49,169 nucleotides of DNA, taken from the NCBI GenBank assembly GCA_028284585.1, contig JANQRK010000028.1, positions 1 through 49,169 on the forward strand, in the 5' to 3' direction. This document shows positions 42,490 through 49,169 of this stretch, in pieces (position 1 is the stretch's first letter; each line of letters starts with the position of its first letter). The notes beneath the pieces were generated by a model that was not told where the DNA came from, searched no databases, and worked only from the letters and a program-made list of their open reading frames with translations. The position numbers and the translations under genes are program-made. This stretch comes from Chromatiales bacterium (GTDB lineage Bacteria > Pseudomonadota > Gammaproteobacteria > Chromatiales > Chromatiaceae).

Positions 42490-43404
42490 TCAGGCGACGT
42501 CGCATGCCGCGCGCCGGCGCTCACGTAGGACTTGTTCGATGCGGTTCAGCACCAACCATTTCTTGGCGCACCATTGCGGCGCCAGCAGGATGGTTGGTGA
42601 AGCGGTAGCCGTCAGCCGGTGGAAGGCCACCTCAGGGGGTGTCTGCTCGACGAGCACCACCGCAATATCCACATATTCATCGAGTTCCAGCGGACGGTAC
42701 GTGCCGCGCCGCCAGTCGCTGGCCAGCGCCGTGCCCTTGACGACATGCAACGGGTGGAGCTTGAGTCCATCGACGCCTATTCCTAGGACGCGGCGCAGGC
42801 TCTCCGCGTTGTGTGCCGGTGTCTCGCCCGGTAGACCGACGATCAGATGCGTACACAACTGCAGCCCGGCCCGTCGGGCCGCCCCGGCGGCGGCCTGGTA
42901 CTCGGCGAAGCCGTGGCCTCGATTGATCCGGCGCAGGGTCTCGTCGAAAGCGGACTGCAGGCCAAGCTCCAACCAGACCTCCAGACCGCGGTCGTGATAC
43001 TCGCGCAGCAGGTCGATCACCGGCTGCGATATGCAATCGGGCCGGGTGCCAACCGACAGGCCGATCACATCCGGTTCGGCGAGCGCTTCGTCATAACGCC
43101 GACGCAGGGTCTCGATGTCACCATAGGTGTTGGTGTAGGCCTGAAAGTAAGCAAGCAGTTTCTTCGCCTTAGTGCGCTTACGGATGATCCGGCGACCGGC
43201 AGACACCTGCTGTGCGATCGAATCGGGGCGACGCGCGTTGGGGCTGAACGAGACGTTGTTGCAGAAGGTGCAGCCGCCGCGGCCCTTGCTACCGTCACGG
43301 TTTGGGCAAGTGAAGGCCGCATTGATCGACACCTTGTGCACACGCTGGCCGTGCCGGCGTCGCATCAGCTGACCGAAGGTGGTGATCTCGCGGGATAGGT
43401 TCAT
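42490..43404 (-). CDS. Radical SAM protein, YhcC/TIGR01212 family
   Basis: The 304-aa protein has the unusual cluster-binding pattern of this family: Cys33 in FTCPNRDG, then GGCTFCNN (Cys45, Cys48). It is followed by a TIM-barrel core (GLSVGTRPDC, LELGLQSAFDETL, THLIVGLPGET). YhcC-type proteins remain without an agreed substrate. The gene is intact and ends 16 bases before the ubiU start; co-orientation suggests a former operon with the now broken ubiUV. Confidence 0.9.
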   Translation of the reverse strand: MNLSREITTFGQLMRRRHGQRVHKVSINAAFTCPNRDGSKGRGGCTFCNNVSFSPNARRPDSIAQQVSAGRRIIRKRTKAKKLLAYFQAYTNTYGDIETLRRRYDEALAEPDVIGLSVGTRPDCISQPVIDLLREYHDRGLEVWLELGLQSAFDETLRRINRGHGFAEYQAAAGAARRAGLQLCTHLIVGLPGETPAHNAESLRRVLGIGVDGLKLHPLHVVKGTALASDWRRGTYRPLELDEYVDIAVVLVEQTPPEVAFHRLTATASPTILLAPQWCAKKWLVLNRIEQVLRERRRAACDVA

Positions 43405-43986
43405 AGCCCAGGCGACCCGAAATATTTGACGCCGGGCTTCATGTTGGCAAGACCTGAGGCCATGATGGCGACCCTGTCTCTGAATACGACCGGTTTTTTC
43501 GTTCCAGGCCGAAGATGCCGACGAGTTTGGATTCGATAAGTCTCATCATTGGGCGTTTTGGGGCTGCCGCAGAGCAGGCTCTCGCGTTCATCAAACCGAA
43601 GCTAGTTGAGTACTACCGGTCTTGGGAATACGCTTGCCGGCGAACGAGCTTGCACAGTGCAACTAGGGTGATACGCCCAGCTTCACCGCGGGACTATGCA
43701 TCGATAGCGGACAAAGACTAATGATGATGAAAGCCAGCCACATTGACCTGAATCAAGCACCGGCTCGGGCAAGGTACGCAGCGTGATCCGGACCATCCCA
43801 TGACCCAAGCCTCAGCGAGTTAGGGCGGCAGCACCGAGTTTGTCATGATCAGCCCGACCTACTGATGGCTCGGCGGGCGAACTCGACAGACGAATGTCAG
43901 GAAAGTGGATCTATACGATCTATAACTTAAGATGCGCAGTATGGTCAGAATTCTGAACGCCAACGCATCCTCTGATTTTTTCAGAT
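43405..43986. other. Gene-poor stretch between yhcC and pdxH
   Basis: In these 582 bases I support no gene. A 68-codon ORF at 43515 has no ribosome site or domain. The mixed composition and short open frames suggest decayed sequence, in keeping with the pseudogenes to the left. Confidence 0.45.
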
Positions 43987-44622
43987 CTAGGGCCATAGGC
44001 GCTGAACAGCCCACGAATCAGCCTTCCAGCGATATTCAAGCCGATCATGACTCCGATCAGGTTGGCCTTGCCAAAATTCGACGAGATTGGGTTTGAGGCA
44101 ATAAGCGCCCCAGTCCTTGGGCCTTGCCAGCTCTTTGCCTTTCCAGGTCGCCCCCATCTCTTTCACCTGCCGCTCAAGCGCGTCTCTCGACGCAAGCGGT
44201 CGAGATTGATCCGAGGCCATGGCTGACAAATTCGATTCCCGGGACCTTTCCTCAAAATAACGATCCGACAGCCGGGCATCGCTGCGCGACACGACGCCTT
44301 CAAACCGTACTTGCCGATGCATTGTTGGCCACCAAAAAACCAGTGCCGCCTGGGGATTCGAATCAAGCTCTATCCCCTTACGACTACCATAGTTCGATAC
44401 AAAGGTGATTCCGATGTCGTCGATGTCTTTCATAAGGACCACCCGGGCACTGGGGGCGCCATGTTGATTCACCGTTGCGAGCGTCATGCCATTGGCAAGC
44501 GGCACCCCGCAAGCCTCGACCTCGGCAAACCAAATCTTGAACTGCTTGATAGGACAGGGGTCAGCCTTCTCTTTTGTGAGTGACTCTCCCGTGTAATCAA
44601 GCCTTAGATGTTCGTAACTCAT
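43987..44622 (-). CDS. pdxH: Pyridoxamine 5'-phosphate oxidase
   Basis: PdxH uses FMN and oxygen to make pyridoxal 5'-phosphate from pyridoxine or pyridoxamine phosphate. The 211-aa length is typical. Conserved features are MTLATVNQHGAPSARVVLMK (FMN site), VSNYGSRKGIELDSNPQAAL, and QVRFEGVVSRSDARLSDRYF. The C-terminal PNLVEFWQGQPDRSHDRLEY is also conserved. The extreme C-terminus is VQRLWP, where many homologues end RLAP. It stands alone, divergent from the frd operon. Confidence 0.93.
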   Translation of the reverse strand: MSYEHLRLDYTGESLTKEKADPCPIKQFKIWFAEVEACGVPLANGMTLATVNQHGAPSARVVLMKDIDDIGITFVSNYGSRKGIELDSNPQAALVFWWPTMHRQVRFEGVVSRSDARLSDRYFEERSRESNLSAMASDQSRPLASRDALERQVKEMGATWKGKELARPKDWGAYCLKPNLVEFWQGQPDRSHDRLEYRWKADSWAVQRLWP

Positions 44623-45073
44623 GACTATTTGATCTCAAAAATACCTGCTGGCAACAATGGCGAACGGAACCACAAATCGCAATGGAAAACCCATACGCCG
44701 GAAATCTTCGCACCACGGCTTCCTTGGACGAGTTTCGTTCAAAGCAGTTCAGGTTTAGCCCGCCACCACATGAAAATGGAAATGAGCAACGGTGGCCTGG
44801 TCGACACAGAGTTGCACAGACACGCGGCGTGTGGAGCTATGTCGACCATGACGAAGCGGTGCGGAGTGGCTATCGCATGGAGCTTACGCCCGCCCCAGCC
44901 GGATACACCAATGGCAGTATTGCTCGTTTCTCAGGCGGCAGCCTCACTTGGACCAGATCAAATTCGAGCAACAAGCTGTCTGATAGGCTAATGCAAGCAA
45001 CGCAGAGCAGATGCGGGACTGAACTATGCTCGCTGCCCTTGGCCCCAATCACAGACACAGACAAGATCACACC
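44623..45073 (+). other. Intergenic region upstream of frdB
   Basis: This is a stretch of 451 bases. A 131-codon ORF from 44682 overlaps the frdB start and has no recognisable domain, so I leave it uncalled. The segment should hold the divergent pdxH and frd promoters. I could not identify a clear FNR or sigma-70 site. Confidence 0.4.
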
Positions 45074-45829
45074 ATGACCGAACGTCTGAAAGAGATCAAC
45101 ATCGAGGTCTTTCGTTACCTGCCGGAACATGATGATGAACCGCATTTTGAGACCTACAAGGTGCCTTTCGCTGACAATACCTCTGTGCTGGAGGGGCTTC
45201 AGTACATCAAGGACCACCTGGATGGATCGCTCGCGTTCCGCTGGTCGTGCCGAATGGCCATTTGTGGCAGCTGCGGCAAGATGGTCAATGGTGCTCCCCA
45301 GTTGTCTTGCAGGACTTTCCTACGTGACTACTACCCTGGCAAGGTGCGCATCGAGCCACTGGACCATTTCCCGGTCGAGCGCGATCTGATCGTCGATCAG
45401 TCCGACTTTCTGCGCAAGCTCGAGGGCATCAAACCTTACCTCCACAGCGTGAAACCCAGAGCCATAGCGGATGGTCCTCATCACCAGACCCCAGCCGAGC
45501 TGGCGGAGTATGAGCAGTTCAGCCAGTGCATTAATTGCCTGCTTTGCTACGCGGCATGCCCGCAGTATGGTCTTGACAACGAGTTCACGGGGCCAGGTGT
45601 GCTTGCGTTATTGCATCGTTACAACGCTGACTCGCGCGATGCGGCAAAGGCCGAGCGCATGCAGGTGGTCAATGCCGAGCAAGGCGTGTGGGGTTGCACG
45701 CTCGTTGGTTATTGCTCTGAGGTATGTCCGAAGGGCGTCGATCCCGCGTTGGCGGTCAATCGCAACAAAATCTGCAGCACAAAGGACTACTTTCTGCGCT
45801 TCTTGACCCCGCGGGGGACTCGCGTATGA
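45074..45829 (+). CDS. frdB: Fumarate reductase iron-sulfur subunit
   Basis: FrdB passes electrons from the quinol-oxidising membrane subunits to FrdA. The ATG at 45074 gives 251 aa starting MTERLKEINIEVFRYLPEHD. Cluster ligands are visible for the [2Fe-2S] centre (Cys59, Cys64, Cys67, Cys79; SCRMAICGSCG), the [4Fe-4S] centre (CINCLLCYAACP, 152-162) and the [3Fe-4S] centre (CSEVCPKG with an upstream CT). It is the first gene of the operon and overlaps frdC by ATGA. Confidence 0.94.
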   Translation: MTERLKEINIEVFRYLPEHDDEPHFETYKVPFADNTSVLEGLQYIKDHLDGSLAFRWSCRMAICGSCGKMVNGAPQLSCRTFLRDYYPGKVRIEPLDHFPVERDLIVDQSDFLRKLEGIKPYLHSVKPRAIADGPHHQTPAELAEYEQFSQCINCLLCYAACPQYGLDNEFTGPGVLALLHRYNADSRDAAKAERMQVVNAEQGVWGCTLVGYCSEVCPKGVDPALAVNRNKICSTKDYFLRFLTPRGTRV

Positions 45830-46224
45830 CGCGCCGCAAGCCCTATGTGCGCTCGATGGACCGTTGGTGGCTGCGCAATAGCTTCTTCACCCGCTATATG
45901 ATTCGTGAGGCAACCAGTGTGTTCCTTGGCCTCTATACCATCGTGCTGTTAATCGGGCTCGTTGCCTTGAGCCTGGGTGAAGCATCATACGAGCGCTGGC
46001 TGGCCACCATGGCCCATCCTGCGTTCATCGGGTTTCATATAGTGGTCTTGGCGGCAGCCTGTTACCACACCTACACCTGGTTTGGGGTCTCGCCCAAAGC
46101 GATGCCCTCCGTGCGAATCGGCAATGCGCCGCTCACACCGGCACTGATTATTCGCGGGCAGTATCTGGCACTTGCGATCATCACGCTGGTGGTCTTAGTC
46201 GCAGTTGCGTCCGGAGAAACCTGA
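45826..46224 (+). CDS. frdC: Fumarate reductase membrane anchor FrdC
   Basis: The 132-aa protein starts at the ATG at 45826, overlapping the frdB stop. It has three membrane helices, preceded by the family start YVRSMDRWWLRNSFFTRYMI. His residues in AHPAFIGFHIV and CYHTYTWFGVSPKAM fit the quinol-facing anchor. The longer ORF to 45724 lies in frdB. It matches the E. coli FrdC (heme-less) type rather than the SdhC type. Confidence 0.92.
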   Translation: MTRRKPYVRSMDRWWLRNSFFTRYMIREATSVFLGLYTIVLLIGLVALSLGEASYERWLATMAHPAFIGFHIVVLAAACYHTYTWFGVSPKAMPSVRIGNAPLTPALIIRGQYLALAIITLVVLVAVASGET

Positions 46225-46227
46225 GCG

Positions 46228-46584
46228 GTGCACAAGCGATCCAATGAGCCCGTGTTCTGGTCTCTTTTCGGGGCCGGCGGGGTAGTCGCAGCCCTGCTGA
46301 TGCCGGCGCTGGTTTTCGTCACTGGCATTGCAGGTCCGCTGGGGCTGTTGGGTGATGGTGCGCTTAGCTATGAACGTGTTCTCGGCTTTGTCGGCAGTGT
46401 TTTCGGCAAGCTGTTTCTGATCCTGGTTATCTCCTTGACGTTTTGGCATGCCTGCCACCGGATCTATCATTCTTCACACGACCTCGGCATACGTGTGCGT
46501 CGAGGCCGGCTTGCGTTGTTGTTCTATGGTTTTGCAGCGTTTGGCACAGTTCTCACCGTCATCGTGGTGGCTGGTATCGGTTAA
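46228..46584 (+). CDS. frdD: Fumarate reductase membrane anchor FrdD
   Basis: The 118-aa product starts at a GTG three bases after the frdC stop, close to the E. coli length. Three membrane helices are evident, with the family start MHKRSNEPVFWSLFGAGGVV and FWHACHRIYHSSHDLGI, the usual anchor motif. Its stop lies 4 bases before frdA. Confidence 0.92.
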   Translation: MHKRSNEPVFWSLFGAGGVVAALLMPALVFVTGIAGPLGLLGDGALSYERVLGFVGSVFGKLFLILVISLTFWHACHRIYHSSHDLGIRVRRGRLALLFYGFAAFGTVLTVIVVAGIG

Positions 46585-46588
46585 CATC

Positions 46589-48376
46589 ATGTCCGATATT
46601 GAACACGTCAACCTGGATGTGGTGATTATCGGCGGCGGTGGCGCCGGGCTCAGGGCCGCTATTGCCATTGCAGAAACCGATCCTTCGCTCAGCGTCGGTT
46701 TGGTTTCGAAGGTAGTACCCATGCGCAGTCACACGGTTGCGGCCGAGGGAGGCTCGGCCGGTGTGATCACCGATGCAGACAGTCTCGACAAGCATTTTAA
46801 TGACACGGTGGCCGGTGGCGACTGGCTATGTGATCAGGATGCCGTGCAGTTTTTTGTCGAACAGTGCCAGCTCGAGATGACGCAGCTAGAGCACTGGGGC
46901 TGTCCCTGGAGCCGACGCCCCGATGGCACGACTAATGTGCGCAACTTTGGCGGTATGAGCACCGCGCGAACCTGGTTTGCCGCCGACAAAACCGGCTTTC
47001 ATATTCTGCATACGCTGTTTCAGACATCACTGAAGTATCCGTCGATTCGGCGCTTCGACGAGCACTTCGCCGTCGACCTCATCGTCGAGGACAATCGCTG
47101 CCAGGGGGTGGTCACGATCGAAATGGCCAGCGGCGAATTCTTTGCCTTGCAATCACGAGCCGTGATCATGGCGACTGGCGGCGCCGGACGCATTTTCCGA
47201 CAGAACACCAATGCCGGCATTGTGACGGGCGACGGGATGGGGATGGCCTATCGTCATGGTGTGCCGCTGCGCGACATGGAGTTCGTGCAGTATCACCCCA
47301 CAACCCTGCCTGGTAGTGGGCTGCTCATCACTGAGGGCTGTCGCGGCGAAGGAGGCTACCTGCTCAACAATGAGGGTTATCGCTATCTTCAGGACTACGG
47401 TCTGGGTCCCGTGGTGACCGAGCCAACCCCTAAGACCATGGAGCTGGGTCCGCGCGATCGCCTCAGTCAAGCGTTCTGGCATGAAGAGCGCAAGGGCCGC
47501 ACTTTCGATACAGCTCAGGGGCCGGTCGTTCATCTTGAACTAATGCACCTTGGCGAGGCCTTCCTGAAAGAGCGTCTACCGTTTATTTCCGAACTGGCGT
47601 CCACGTTTCTTGGTATCGATCCGATCAAGACTGGCATACCGGTCTGTCCTTCTGCCCACTACACGATGGGTGGAGTGCTCGCCGATGGCAGCAATACAGC
47701 TACGCCTATGGCGGGTTTGTATGCCTGCGGGGAGTGCTCAAGCGTAGGGATTCACGGCGCCAACCGTTTAGGCTCCAATTCACTTGCCGAGCTGATGGTA
47801 TTCGGCGCCCTCGCGGGCAAGCAGACCGCCCAGTTCGTGCGGTCGGTGGCAAGCAGCAACCAGGTAAGCCTGATACAGAAGGCACGGGAATCCATGCACA
47901 AGGCCCTGGCATTGCTTGAGCCAGCCCGAACCGGTGAACGCTTGACAGTATTGCGCACAGATATGACAGATTCGATGACCGAGGGTGTCGGGATTTTCCG
48001 CACCCGTGATGGCATGCAAGCAACTTGTAACAAACTCGCCGAACTTCGCGACCGTTATCGCCACATTCACCTCGACGATCACAGCCGTGTATTCAATACC
48101 GAATGGTTGTCGGCAATCGAGCTCGGTTTCATGCTCGATGTGGCCGAGGCAACAAGCTGGTCAGCGCTTAAGCGTGAAGAGTCCCGCGGTGCTCACCAAC
48201 GTTTGGATGGTTTTTGCTCGCGAGATGACGTGCACTTTCTAAAGCACTCACTCGCTCACTATCGCAGCGGCGGCCCGCCTAAAATCACCCGGCAGGATGT
48301 CAATATCACGCGGCTGCCGCCCGCACAGCGAGTCTATGGTGGCAACGGCAGCGAGGTGCCGGCCGGTCCGGCTTGA
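46589..48376 (+). CDS. frdA: Fumarate reductase flavoprotein subunit
   Basis: FrdA is the FAD-containing catalytic subunit. The ATG at 46589 gives 595 aa: GGGGAGLRAAIAIAE (FAD-binding Rossmann), RSHTVAAEGGSAG (covalent FAD His48), then FVQYHPTTLPGSGLLITEGC and RGEGGYLLN (active site). YACGECSSVGIHGANRLGSN is also present. The 47 codons upstream in frame are frdD antiframe and are rejected. It comes last in the operon, whereas E. coli has it first. Length and motifs favour Frd over Sdh. Confidence 0.94.
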   Translation: MSDIEHVNLDVVIIGGGGAGLRAAIAIAETDPSLSVGLVSKVVPMRSHTVAAEGGSAGVITDADSLDKHFNDTVAGGDWLCDQDAVQFFVEQCQLEMTQLEHWGCPWSRRPDGTTNVRNFGGMSTARTWFAADKTGFHILHTLFQTSLKYPSIRRFDEHFAVDLIVEDNRCQGVVTIEMASGEFFALQSRAVIMATGGAGRIFRQNTNAGIVTGDGMGMAYRHGVPLRDMEFVQYHPTTLPGSGLLITEGCRGEGGYLLNNEGYRYLQDYGLGPVVTEPTPKTMELGPRDRLSQAFWHEERKGRTFDTAQGPVVHLELMHLGEAFLKERLPFISELASTFLGIDPIKTGIPVCPSAHYTMGGVLADGSNTATPMAGLYACGECSSVGIHGANRLGSNSLAELMVFGALAGKQTAQFVRSVASSNQVSLIQKARESMHKALALLEPARTGERLTVLRTDMTDSMTEGVGIFRTRDGMQATCNKLAELRDRYRHIHLDDHSRVFNTEWLSAIELGFMLDVAEATSWSALKREESRGAHQRLDGFCSRDDVHFLKHSLAHYRSGGPPKITRQDVNITRLPPAQRVYGGNGSEVPAGPA

Positions 48377-48404
48377 TGGAGGCATGGGCGTACGGCCAAC
48401 ATTT

Positions 48405-49133
48405 CTATATCTCGCTTAGAAAATCCTCTTTTTCACCTGCCAAAAAGCCGCCTGCCTGCATATTCCAGAGACGAGCATAATGGCTTGCATTGCTCAACAG
48501 TTGCTGATGGCTACCGTCTTCGACGATGCGACCTTTGTCGAATACCAGAATACGATCCATGGAAGATATCGTCGACAGGCGGTGTGCGACTACGATAACG
48601 GTTCTGTCCTTCATTAGGTTTTCCAGGCCTTGCTGGATTCTTTTTTCGGTAACGGAATCCAGTGCTGATGTGGCTTCATCAAGAATCAGAATAGGTGCAT
48701 CTTTCAAAATCGCGCGCGCAATAGCGATACGCTGCCTTTGTCCTCCAGAGAGTTTGACACCTCGCTCCCCGACTAGAGATTCATACCGATTCTCTGTCTG
48801 TAGGATAAATTCATGGGCATGTGCCTGTTTCGCTGCTTCGATGACTTCATCATCTGTGGCATCCAATCGTCCATAACGAATATTTTCCATTAATGAACGA
48901 TGAAACAACTGCGGGTCTTGCGGGATCATTGAGATGTTTTCACGCAAGCTATCCTGGGTGACACTCAGAATATTTTGTCCATCAATAGTAATCGCACCAC
49001 CCTGTGGTTCGAAAAGACGAAGAATCAAATTAACAAAGGTCGATTTCCCTGAGCCAGAAAATCCGACTAGGCCCAATGGCACTGACTTAAGCATTCGGCA
49101 AATAACCGAGGGTTCGAATTTGTTGGCGCGCAA
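48405..49133 (-). pseudogene. ABC exporter ATPase domain, 5'-truncated
   Basis: A complete nucleotide-binding domain is present: Walker A GFSGSGKST, Q-loop MIPQDPQLFHRSL, signature KLSGGQRQRIAIARAIL, Walker B PILILDEATSALD and H-loop VAHRLST. The transmembrane part is missing: upstream of about 49090 the frame has no exporter similarity and the first residues (MRANKFEPSVICRMLKSVPL) look unrelated. It resembles MsbA/HlyB-type exporters. Its base composition is clearly more AT-rich than frd next door, suggesting transfer. It could also be a partial gene disrupted just beyond the window. Confidence 0.7.
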
Positions 49134-49169
49134 GGGAGCGCGGCACCTTCAACCAAGGATAAGGCTTGG

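Noticed and set aside
44682..45077. 131-codon ORF before frdB
   Set aside because: It has no ribosome site and no domain, and it overlaps the frdB start; I treat it as intergenic.
49040..49090. Possible tRNA 3' end (GGTTCGAA near 49053)
   Set aside because: The bases around GGTTCGAAT do not pair as a T-stem, and no cloverleaf can be built.

Overview
The window looks like a chromosomal segment of a moderately GC-rich gammaproteobacterium, probably a respiratory or sulfur-metabolising lineage near Chromatiales. The basis is gene order (pilS-pilR-pilA-pilB-pilC-pilD-coaE-zapD-yacG-rep), a complete system I cytochrome c maturation operon (ccmABCDEFGHI), a cytochrome c5-like protein and a PA2779/PA2778-type gene pair. 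No rRNA is present, so the genus is not assignable from this sequence alone.

Layout. (1) 120-2162, minus: sucD and sucC, succinyl-CoA ligase. (2) 2274-10832: type IV pilus block: PilS/PilR two-component system, a sigma-54 promoter, the major pilin, a second cysteine-rich pilin, the PilB motor, PilC platform and PilD peptidase. It runs straight into coaE, zapD and yacG. A 271-bp MITE-like element with terminal inverted repeats sits between yacG and rep. (3) 14845-23092: a membrane-anchored cytochrome c with a very long Ala/Glu linker, then ccmA to ccmI, tightly overlapped. (4) 23395-26789: an APS-reductase-like gene paired with a sugar-nucleotide epimerase-like gene, a decayed sensor kinase, a small conserved protein, and a diverged copy of the 3' end of ccmI just before a tRNA-Arg(CCG).

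(5) 26818-36162: an integrated mobile element of about 9.3 kb, bounded by a 50-bp direct repeat of the tRNA-Arg 3' half. All its genes lie on the minus strand: a tyrosine integrase, a hypothetical protein, an AlpA-like regulator, a replication operon (56-aa ORF, Topo VI/Spo11-like TOPRIM protein, CHC2 zinc-finger primase piece, RepA-type helicase), a nuclease-like protein, three small unknowns, two secreted cargo proteins (one with a PEP-CTERM-like tail), and a small DNA-binding-like protein near palindromic operators. Between repA and the nuclease-like gene lies a cluster of 13 GCAGAC hexamers in both orientations, probably an iteron-type origin. Paired CGGGTTAA arm sites occur at both ends. 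No capsid, packaging or conjugation genes were recognised, so it resembles a P4-like satellite or a self-replicating integrative element. It is the most interesting part of the window.

(6) 36175-43404: a scarred region: a Fic-like fragment, the PA2779/PA2778 pair, a LysR regulator divergent from a cytochrome b561, a broken HlyD-type adaptor, a truncated type I-secreted protein, and a ubiU-ubiV deletion fusion carrying a nonsense codon and a frameshift, next to an intact YhcC-type radical SAM gene. (7) 43987-48376: pdxH and a fumarate reductase operon in the unusual order frdB-frdC-frdD-frdA. (8) 48405 to the end: an ABC exporter ATPase fragment.
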